A stretch of 64,000 bases of DNA, from the NCBI RefSeq assembly GCF_008364685.1, contig NZ_VTTL01000001.1:186001-250000 (forward strand), given 5' to 3'. How positions within the stretch are numbered: position 1 is the stretch's first letter; every line of letters starts with the position of its first letter. Shown piece after piece: positions 53,904-62,100 of this stretch. The notes under the pieces are model-generated. The model did no database searches. It was not told the DNA's origin and saw only the letters and a program-made list of their open reading frames with translations. The DNA is from Xanthobacter oligotrophicus. Its GTDB lineage: Bacteria > Pseudomonadota > Alphaproteobacteria > Rhizobiales > Xanthobacteraceae. A program made the translations under genes and the position numbers.

Positions 53904-54224
53904 GTGTCGTCGACGAATAACCAAACCGCCCTCGACCACCATCTCATCGAGGCCCTCTTCGAGGTCGTCCCCGAGGACTGGCAGGCATTCCGCTTCACCG
54001 TGACGCCGGCGGCGGCAGAGGGGGCGCCGCCGGTGCTGGCCTTGTTCAATCCCGATGTGGCCGGCGCCGAGGGGACGCCCAGCGCACAGGTCCGCGATCT
54101 TGTCGGCCAGATCGTGGCGCTGCTCGCGGAAGGGGGGCGACCCTGGCCGCAACTCACCTATTCCGGACATCTCGGCGCGGATGGGGAATGGCGGCTGCGG
54201 GTCGTCGCGCCCCTGCCGGAATGA
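53904..54224 (+). CDS. Small protein, second candidate immunity gene
   Basis: This protein (106 residues from the GTG at 53904, chosen because GGAGG lies 5 bases upstream) is acidic and cytoplasmic. The sequence ALDHHLIEALFEVVPEDWQA followed by FRFTVTP, then GRPWPQLTYSGHLGADGEWR with RVVAP, suggests an alpha/beta fold of the kind seen in DUF600-like immunity proteins, though I cannot assign a family. It is on the same strand as the toxin 279 bases upstream, the usual orientation for an immunity gene. Confidence 0.6.
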   Translation: MSSTNNQTALDHHLIEALFEVVPEDWQAFRFTVTPAAAEGAPPVLALFNPDVAGAEGTPSAQVRDLVGQIVALLAEGGRPWPQLTYSGHLGADGEWRLRVVAPLPE

Positions 54225-54566
54225 GAGGCGCCACCCGCAAGCGGTACTCGCGCAGATGGAGCGGGCGGTTCGGGACGGCTCATGCGTGGCCCGGTTCGCC
54301 AACGGAACCGGCATGCAGAATCGGCTGGCGCCAACGGGCTTCTCCAGACTAAGATTGTTTCTATACATACCCGACCAACAGCGCCGGTACCGAGACGCCT
54401 CGCGCCACAGGACGAAATGCAACAGAGCCGAGCCACAGGCCCGGCACGCGGCCTCAGCCCTCCAACCGACGCCGCGTGGATAGACGGGCCCAAAGACCTC
54501 CTTTCACCTGTACCTGCTCCTTTGTCCTCTCCCTCCGAAAGAATTGGCACACTCCTTTTGTTTGGT
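54225..54566. other. Gap before trypsin-like gene
   Basis: These 342 bases show no independent gene. The trypsin-like frame remains open back to 54282, but that part lacks a signal sequence and homology, so it is probably leader DNA. A promoter is expected here. Confidence 0.4.
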
Positions 54567-57023
54567 ATGCGCGCCATGGCGACCGGGCTACTCGGGCTCG
54601 CTCTCGCCGCCGCTCCGGCAGCCGGCCAACCGCAGAACCAAGCCGCCCCAGGCCAGCCCTCGGCCGACAGCGACCGCGGCCTCACCCGCGTGGTGGGCGG
54701 CAGCACGGCGCTGGAGGGCGCCTGGCCCTCCCAAGTGAAGATCTACGCGCCGGACCCCGCCGGGCGGGGGCGCATGCGCGCGCATTGCGGCGGCACGGTG
54801 ATCGGCGCCACTTTCGTGCTCACCGCCGCCCATTGCTTCGTCGCGGCAATCGCCGGTGGCGGCCGGCGCCCGGCGGTGGCTGCGCAGGATGTCCTGGTGG
54901 TGGCCGGCGCGGCGCGGCTTCCCGCAGTCATCACCGCCGGCGATGCGGTGTTCCGGCAAGGCCTGCGGGTGCGGGCCATCATCCCCCACCCCGATTTTCA
55001 GCCTGCCACCTACGAGAACGACGTGGCCCTGGTGGAACTGGAGCAGCCTGCGCAGGTCCCCGCCTTGTCGGTAACGGGCGATGCACTCCGGGACGAGGAC
55101 CTGGCCGGCCTCGCCGGGATGGTGGTCGGCTGGGGCCTCACCCAGGAAGGCGCCGGAGCCGACGCCGACCTTCTGCCCGCCGAGCTGCAGGAGGTGGAGC
55201 TTCCCCTGGTACCCATGGAGACCTGCCGCTCCGCCTATGCGGCCAGCGCGTTGAAGGGCAATGTCGTCGGCCCCGGCACCCTGTGCGCGGGCTTCGCCGC
55301 CGGCGGGCGTGATGCGTGTCGTGGCGACAGCGGCGGACCGTTGATGCTGCGTGGCGCGGCCGGCGGCTGGGTACAGGCGGGCATCGTCAGTTGGGGGGAA
55401 GGCTGCGGCCGGCGCGAGCGCTACGGCGTCTATACGCGCGTCGCGGCCTACGAAACCTGGCTCAGGCTGGTCACGCGGGGCCAGATGGCGCCATCCGCCC
55501 TGCCGTCCGCCCAATTCCGCCTGTCAGCCATGGATACCGGCGTCGGCGGCGCCCTGACGGCCCTGTCGTCGGACGGCACGATCGAGGCGCCGCTCGCCCT
55601 GCTCTCACCGGGTGAGGTAGCGCGGGAGGCGGCCCGGGTACCGCCCGGGGATCGCGCACTGGTGGTTGGCATCGACCATTATCCCGAGCCGCTCACCCTT
55701 GCCGGCTCCGGCAACGATGCGGCGGCGGTAACCACCCTGCTGGTGGAGGAACTGGGCTTCCGTCGCGACGAGGTGATGACGCTGACCCACGAGAAAGCAA
55801 CACGCGCCAATCTGCTCGCGGCCATGGACTCCTGGCTGGTGCAGGGATCGCGACCGGGTGCGCGTGTGTTCTTCTACTACAGTGGGCAGGGCTTCCAGAG
55901 CCGCATCTTCCCCGCCTTGCGCGCCGGCGGCGCCGGTGTCGCCCTGGCGCCTGTGGATCTCGAATTGCTGCGCGCCCCGGACGGGCACGTGCGGGACGTG
56001 GCCAATGCCATCACGCCAACGGAGTTGCAGCGAGCGTTCCAGCGGCTGGCCAACCGGCAGGTGACGGCGGTGTTTGACACCAGCCAGGTTTCGCGAAGAG
56101 CGCTGCAGCGCCCCCCGCGCGCGCGCGCGGGGGAGCAGGGACTGATCCGCGCGGTAGAGGCGGTTGCTGATATCGCGCAAGATCAGGGCGAGATCCTGGT
56201 GCGCGCCGAAACGGCGGAAGCGGTCTTGCCGTCTTCGGCGGTGGTCTGGTTCGCGGCCGCGCCGGATCAGTGGGCCCTGGTGGATAGCGACACGGACACG
56301 CCGATGGGCGCCTTCACCCGGCGCTGGATCAGCAGCCTGCGTGCGGCGCGCCTCGTGTCAGGCGGCCGCAGCGGCGGCGCGCGGGACCTGCTGGAGAGCG
56401 TGCGCGGCAACGTCGCGCAATTCTGCGAGGGGGCCGTGGCCTTGTGCCGCCTCGGGGCTTCGCCGCAGCTGACGATGAGCGGAGCGGAGCGGAGCGCGTC
56501 CCTGCTTGGCGAGGAGCGCGCCGGCCGCGTCTTGCCCGCCATCGCCAATTCCGCCGGCCTGACGGTCGAATGGGTGGCCCCGGGCGCCCGCACCTTGCGC
56601 GTGACCACCCGCCGCGCCGGCTACCTGATCCTCCTCGCCATCGCCACAGACGGGAGGGTGCGGCAGATCTATCCGGATCCAGCGGCCCTTAACCGGGCAC
56701 ACCGGCCGCACCGGGACATCAACCTGCTGGCGCCCAGCGCGCCGCTCGTTTTTTCCGCCGCAGGGCTATCCGCGGGGACCGTGGTGATGGCAATCCTCGC
56801 GGACAAGGCCGTTCAGGCCCTCGATATGCCGGAGCGGCCTTCGGACACGGCAGACGGGCCCGGCGCACTGGTCCATCTTCATGGCTATATCAACGCGCTC
56901 CGCGCCCCCGACCCCGTGACCAGACGAGTCGAGGAGGTGGAGTGGTCGTTTGCGACCAGCACCGGGGGTGTCCCGGCCGGCGATGGGCGGCGGAACGCAG
57001 AGACGGGGCGGCGCACGCCATGA
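54567..57023 (+). CDS. Trypsin-like protease fused to inactive caspase-like and DUF4384-like domains
   Basis: This 818-residue exported protein begins with a signal peptide (MATGLLGLALAAAPAAG). Residues ~35-300 form an S1 trypsin domain with a complete triad: His89 in LTAAHCF, Asp152 in YENDVALVEL and Ser255 in RDACRGDSGGPLM. Residues ~370-570 follow the caspase fold (RALVVGIDHYPEPLTLAGSG, LVEELGF, ARVFFYYSGQGFQS), but the catalytic His is Gln441 (SGQG instead of SGHG) and the catalytic Cys is Ser506 (FDTSQVS instead of DACHS). The last ~170 residues resemble DUF4384 (VEWVAPGARTLRVTTRRAGY). The protease should be active and the caspase part not. It may be a scaffold or sensor. Confidence 0.85.
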   Translation: MRAMATGLLGLALAAAPAAGQPQNQAAPGQPSADSDRGLTRVVGGSTALEGAWPSQVKIYAPDPAGRGRMRAHCGGTVIGATFVLTAAHCFVAAIAGGGRRPAVAAQDVLVVAGAARLPAVITAGDAVFRQGLRVRAIIPHPDFQPATYENDVALVELEQPAQVPALSVTGDALRDEDLAGLAGMVVGWGLTQEGAGADADLLPAELQEVELPLVPMETCRSAYAASALKGNVVGPGTLCAGFAAGGRDACRGDSGGPLMLRGAAGGWVQAGIVSWGEGCGRRERYGVYTRVAAYETWLRLVTRGQMAPSALPSAQFRLSAMDTGVGGALTALSSDGTIEAPLALLSPGEVAREAARVPPGDRALVVGIDHYPEPLTLAGSGNDAAAVTTLLVEELGFRRDEVMTLTHEKATRANLLAAMDSWLVQGSRPGARVFFYYSGQGFQSRIFPALRAGGAGVALAPVDLELLRAPDGHVRDVANAITPTELQRAFQRLANRQVTAVFDTSQVSRRALQRPPRARAGEQGLIRAVEAVADIAQDQGEILVRAETAEAVLPSSAVVWFAAAPDQWALVDSDTDTPMGAFTRRWISSLRAARLVSGGRSGGARDLLESVRGNVAQFCEGAVALCRLGASPQLTMSGAERSASLLGEERAGRVLPAIANSAGLTVEWVAPGARTLRVTTRRAGYLILLAIATDGRVRQIYPDPAALNRAHRPHRDINLLAPSAPLVFSAAGLSAGTVVMAILADKAVQALDMPERPSDTADGPGALVHLHGYINALRAPDPVTRRVEEVEWSFATSTGGVPAGDGRRNAETGRRTP

Positions 57024-57072
57024 CAGAAAATGCAACCAATGGTATGTTGGTTTGAAGACTGGGGATCGAACG

Positions 57073-57492
57073 ATGAAACGCAGTGCGATCTGGATTGCTG
57101 GCATGTTGGCCCTACTGCTTTCGAGCCCGAGCGCAGGCGCCGCTCCGCTCGGGTGTGGAGGTGACATGTCGGCCTCTACGCCCACGCCAGCCCTAAATGA
57201 TTGCACGACCGCGAGCGCGCCCGCCATCAGCGGCGCATCCGTTGCGGAACAAACCACGCCTGCGGCGACCACCGGCGCGGACACCGGCCCGGTCGTGGCG
57301 CCCTTGATCGCCCCCGCTCCCACCCCTATGCGGCGACCGCGCAGCGTTGTTGTCCTGACCACGCCGACGCCCCCTGCACCAGCCGTGACGGTGCGCCGGC
57401 CGATGGTTGCCGTCACGGACAGGCCTGTGGCATCGAGCCCGCGCCGTTGCACGAATTTGCTGTGTCCCTATTATATGGTGCTTGGCAATTAA
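57073..57492 (+). CDS. Small secreted Pro/Thr-rich protein
   Basis: This 139-residue protein has a signal peptide (MKRSAIWIAGMLALLLSSPS then AGAA), a low-complexity Ala/Thr/Pro middle and a C-terminal cysteine pair (RRCTNLLCPYYMVLGN). No domain is recognised. It begins 49 bases after the trypsin-like gene on the same strand and is probably co-transcribed. Its last residues (VLGN) resemble those of the caspase-like protein at 49182 (ILGN). The ORF is open upstream to 56950, but that part overlaps the previous gene. Confidence 0.65.
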   Translation: MKRSAIWIAGMLALLLSSPSAGAAPLGCGGDMSASTPTPALNDCTTASAPAISGASVAEQTTPAATTGADTGPVVAPLIAPAPTPMRRPRSVVVLTTPTPPAPAVTVRRPMVAVTDRPVASSPRRCTNLLCPYYMVLGN

Positions 57493-57680
57493 TCCTTGAC
57501 GGAGCTGCGCAAGACGGCTTGGTCCATGCAGCGAAGCGATGAACTGAAGTCACCACGCGGATCAGCCGCTTCGGCCGCCGATTGATCCAGCCCGATGACT
57601 AGGATCTATGTCGTGTGGACAAAGCGGATTCCCAAATCGGCTGATATGTGATTCAAAGCTGTTCTTTGGGGAGAACAGCG

Positions 57681-58112
57681 GTGCTTCGCGGGCTGATCAC
57701 GGACGAGGAATGGGCGCTCTTCGCGCCTTTTCTGCTGGAGAGCGGCGCGCAGGGCGGCCGCCCTCCCGCCGATCACCGCAGGGTGCTCGATGGGATCCTG
57801 TGGGTCACCCGCACCGGATCTCCCTGGCGCGATCTACCCGATGAACTGGGTAAGTGGAACTCGGTCCACCGACAATATCGCCGTTGGACTGCGGCGGGCG
57901 TCTGGGACGTGATGTTGAGCGCCCTGGCCCAAAGCGAAGTCTCTGACAACACAATGCAAATGATCGATTCCACCATCGTCCGGGCGCACCAGCACGCTGC
58001 CGGAGGAAGGGGGGGATTCAGAGAAACGGTATTGGCCGTTCGCGCGGTGGGCTCACGACCAAAGTTCATACCCGAGCGAATGCGGAGGGGCTTGCGGTCG
58101 GCTTCAGCGTGA
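57681..58112 (+). CDS. IS5-family transposase, first frame
   Basis: This is the N-terminal part of an IS427-type transposase, 143 residues from the GTG at 57681. LRGLITDEEWALFAPFLLES then GGRPPADHRRVLDGILWVTR and GSPWRDLPDELGKWNSVHRQ are diagnostic of the DUF4096/transposase_11 group, and MIDSTIVRAHQHAAGG carries the first catalytic Asp. After a run of six G's near 58010 the family sequence continues in the other frame (QRNGIGRSRGGLTTKVHTRA), so frameshifting (or a mutation) joins it to the next frame. The extension to 57648 also starts with a GTG. Confidence 0.85.
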   Translation: MLRGLITDEEWALFAPFLLESGAQGGRPPADHRRVLDGILWVTRTGSPWRDLPDELGKWNSVHRQYRRWTAAGVWDVMLSALAQSEVSDNTMQMIDSTIVRAHQHAAGGRGGFRETVLAVRAVGSRPKFIPERMRRGLRSASA

Positions 58113-58459
58113 CGCCCGGCCAGGCCTCGGACATGGCGGCCTATGGCGACCTGATGGACGAGGACGCACCCGATCCCGTCGCCATGCTCGCCGACAAAGG
58201 CTATGACAGCGACGCCATCCGGGATGACCTTGAAGGCCGGGGCATCGAGCCGGTCATCCCGACCAAATCGAACCGCAAGATCCAGCGCCCCGTCTGCCGG
58301 AAGACCTACGCCCACCGCAACCGCATCGAGCGCTTCTTCAACAAGATCAAGCACTCACGACGCGTCGCGACGCGCTACGACAAGCTCGCGTCCAGTTTCC
58401 TCGGCTTCGTCCAACTCGCGACGATCCGCATCTGGATCAGGTTCGTCCACACGACCTAG
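58109..58459 (+). CDS. IS5-family transposase, second frame
   Basis: This is the C-terminal DDE part of the same transposase. VTPGQASDMAAYGDLMDEDA, then LADKGYDSDAIRDDLEGRGI with the second Asp, and YAHRNRIERFFNKIKHSRRV with the catalytic Glu, are all conserved. Alone, it lacks the first Asp, so activity requires fusion with the previous frame. Its stop codon lies inside the right inverted repeat, as is normal for this group. Confidence 0.85.
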   Translation: MTPGQASDMAAYGDLMDEDAPDPVAMLADKGYDSDAIRDDLEGRGIEPVIPTKSNRKIQRPVCRKTYAHRNRIERFFNKIKHSRRVATRYDKLASSFLGFVQLATIRIWIRFVHTT

Positions 58460-59117
58460 CGCTTTTTCGAACGACGTGGATACTGTTGGCGTGAAGAATG
58501 CGCCTCAACACAAAGATCCAGAGTGATTGTCGTGAGCCAAGGCGAACGGAAAATGCTCTCCCCCTTTCGGGGTGGAGCGCCGCCAAGTAGATGTCGGGGG
58601 CGACGCGGCCCCTGACGGTTGCCAATTGGGAGCACACGACACCCGCCGATGGGTCGCTCTGCTGGGGCGCCTGGAGTGTCTTTATACTGTTGACCCGCCA
58701 ACAAAGTCCCTACGCACAGCTCGATTCGCCCGCCCGCCTCGGGACGCCACCCAAGGGCATGATACGCCCAACTGGTCGCACCCGCCGGATACCCAAGAAT
58801 CATGTTGTATTCGCGCAACATACGAACGAGAACGCACCGCACCAGAAGACGCGTGCTGCCAATGGGGCATCGCCCGGAGTGCGACCGGTCCGACCCTAGC
58901 CCACCGGGGCTTCCGATCAAATGCTTCTCGAATCGATGAAAATTCCAGAAAGTTAGAGCCACGTCGGAAAACTGACATGCCGATACTGTAGAGTTGCAAT
59001 ACTACAAAATAATTGTAACCATAAGGCTTACCCCTTGTGGGTTGTGCGCCCCCCCGCTAGCGTCCAACGTGATTGTGATGTCGGCGAGAGCTGGCACTTC
59101 GCTTCAGGGGGCGGCGA
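58460..59117. other. Gap between IS5 element and autotransporter
   Basis: About 660 bases show no reading frame I can support, with only antisense or low-quality frames up to 168 codons. The last 60 bases before 59118 should hold the autotransporter ribosome binding site (GGGGGCGGCGA) and promoter. Confidence 0.45.
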
Positions 59118-62100
59118 ATGACAGTGAAGTATAGCGGTGCCAACCGCGGCGTTGAGCATGGGTTTAATATGCTCCGCATGGATACGGATGCAGGTTTTGC
59201 TGGTTCGACCCTGAGCCGGCAGCGCCACCTACTCAGCAGCAGCACCATTCTGGCCGCGTCCCTGGGAATCGGCCTCGCGCTCGCAGCACCCCGGCCGGCG
59301 GTCGCGGAAGTGCTGAACCTTGGCGGTGGCGACCAGACTTTCAGCTTTGGTGGCACTGGCAGCGCCTGGGACAGGAACTTTACCTTCACGGCCTACAGCC
59401 CGACGGTCGTGGTGGTGACCGACTGCTGCCTCGTCGGCGATCAATTCCAAGTCTTCAATAACGGAGTTTCCCTCGGCACGACATCGGTGCCACCGCCTGT
59501 GAGCGTGGGCACCTTCACCGTTTCGCCGGGCGCAGCCGACATCACGGGCATCGCCATCGCCAGCCCTTACGGAGATGGCGGCGGTTATATCCGGGGTTAT
59601 TCCCTGTACATCGACCCCTCCCAGGCCACCTTCAACCAGAACGATCCGGCCGCACAGCAGAACCCGATGGTGTTCAACGGCGGGACCCTCAAGCCCATCG
59701 GTGGCAGTGAAGTCACCTTCGCCCAGCCGGTGAGCATCCTCGCCACCGGCGGCACCGTCGACACGAGCAGCGCCGATACCAGGTTCAATGGCGAGGTGAC
59801 GGCCCAGGGTGATTTCACCAAGAAGGGTACCGGCACCTTCACTGTCGCCGGCGGCGCCGGCTTCAAGGACGTGTACAACACGGCTGGCACTTTCGTGGTG
59901 GCGAGCGAGGTGACGGCCACCGGCCTTACCAATTCCGCCGGCGCGCACTTCAACGTGGTCGACGACGGGTCCTTCACCACGGGCGCCACGGTCAGCAATT
60001 ACGGCACCATCGAGGTCTTCGACGGCGGCAAGTTCACCGCTGGCGGAATGAACAATGCCGCGAACGCCACCATCAAGGTCTACCAGGGCGGCACATTCAA
60101 CGACGACCTCGACAATGCCGGGACCATGACGAACGCCGGCGTGAGCAACGCCATCGTCGCGACCAATACCAGCACCATCACCAACACCGGCACCGGCGTG
60201 TGGACCGGCGCGGTGAAGACCAATCAAGGCAGCATCACCAACGAGGCCGGCGCCAGCTGGACCGGCGCGGTGAGCAGCAATTCGGGAACCATCTACAATC
60301 AAGGTGCGGGGACTGAATGGATCGGCGCTGTAGTCGCCAACAGCGACACAGTCCGTAATCGATCGGGCGCCAGCTGGACCGGCGACGTTGGTGTGGATGG
60401 TGGAGCGGCCAATACGGGCCACATTTTAAATGAAGGTGCAACCTCGACCTGGACCGGAAATGTCGAGAACAACGGCATCGGCCTTGGCATCGAAAATGCT
60501 TACTCGGCCACGTGGAGTGGTACCGTCAAGAACGCCGGCCACATCTATAACAGCACCGGCTCCACTTGGAACGGCAATGTACTTTGGAACGACGCGCCCA
60601 GCGGAGTGATCTACAACGACGCAGCCACTTGGAACGGCTCCGTCGTAACTAATACGGGAAAGATTTATAATCAATATGATGCCGTATGGAGCGGTACGAT
60701 ACAGCAGAATTCCGGTACCATTTTAAATCAGGCTGGGTCCACCTGGACCGGCGCCGTGGTCGCCAACTCCGGGCAGATCACAAACTACGAAGGCACATGG
60801 AACAGCGGAACCATAGGCGCGGTGCCGGTCAATCCCGGCGACCCGCAGATCGGAAACTCCGGTACGATCCAGAACTTGGGTGGCGGCGCTTGGTCCGGCG
60901 ACGTTGCGAACAATCTTGCCGCTGGTAGCATCCTTAATGATAGCCTCGGCACCAAATGGACCGGCAACGTTCTTCACAACGCGGGGACGATCACCAACCA
61001 GCAGTTCGCGACTTGGAACGGCAAGGTGGTGTTGAACCAGGGTCAGATCCAGAACAAGTCCGCGACCTGGAAGGGCGGTGACATCGAAGGCAATTCCGCC
61101 CTTGCCACAATCACCAATACCGGATGGGGCGCCTCCTGGTCCGGCGCGGTGAAGAGCAACGACGGCACCATCTACAACCAGGACCGCGCCTCCTGGACCG
61201 GCGACGTGGCTGCGAACTCCGTCGGCGCGCTCATCGTCAACGACAATGCCACCTGGACCGGCGCCGTTTCCAATGACGGCACCATACACAACCAGAACCA
61301 TGCGATTTGGACCGGGGACGTAAAGAAGAACACCTCCAACACCAGCATCCTCAATGACAACTCGACCTGGACCGGCAACGTCATCGCGAACACAGGAACC
61401 ATCTGGAACCAGAATACGGCGATCTGGAATGGCCATATCGTCACCAACGATGGCGAAATCTATAACAAATCGAAATCGCACTGGAACGGCAATGTTGTGA
61501 GCAACAATGCCGCCGGCGCCATCACCAATGACGGTCTGGAAACCGTGTGGACCGGCGCCATCACCAGCAATGCCGGCGCTGTCTACAACCAGAACGGTGC
61601 CAAGTGGGACGGGGCCGTCACCACCAACAGTGGCACCATCACCAATTATCTCGGCGCCAAGTGGGTCAACGGCGCGGTCGGTTCCAACCTCACCGGCGCC
61701 GTCATCACCAATGACGGGGCCGGGACTGAGTGGACCGGCGACATCACCAGCAATGCCGGCGCTGTCTACAACCAGAACGGCGCCAAGTGGGACGGGGCCA
61801 TAACCACCAACAGCGGCACCATCACCAATTATCTCGGCGCCAAGTGGGTCAACGGCGCGGTCGGATCCAACCTCATCGGCGGCGTCATCACCAATGACGG
61901 GGCCGGGACTGAGTGGACCGGCGACATCACCAGCAACGCCGGCGCCGTCTACAACCAGAACGGTGCCAAGTGGGACGGGGCCATAACCACCAACAGCGGC
62001 ACCATCACCAATTATCTCGGCGCCAAGTGGGTCAACGGCGCGGTCGGCTCCAACCTCATCGGCGCCGTCATCGCCAATGACGGGTCCGGGACTGAGTGGA

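Larger units (their letters stand above)
57606..58459 (+). mobile_element. IS5-family (IS427-like) insertion sequence
   Basis: This element is about 854 bp, with near-perfect ends: CTATGTCGTGTGGAC at 57606 and the reverse complement CTAGGTCGTGTGGAC at 58445-58459. It encodes a transposase in two frames. IS427-type elements normally use two frames joined by -1 frameshifting. A TA-type target is likely, but I could not define the duplication exactly. Confidence 0.85.

Noticed and set aside
58460-59117. Small open frames between the IS5 element and the autotransporter
   Set aside because: No ribosome binding sites, family motifs or typical codon use were seen on either strand.
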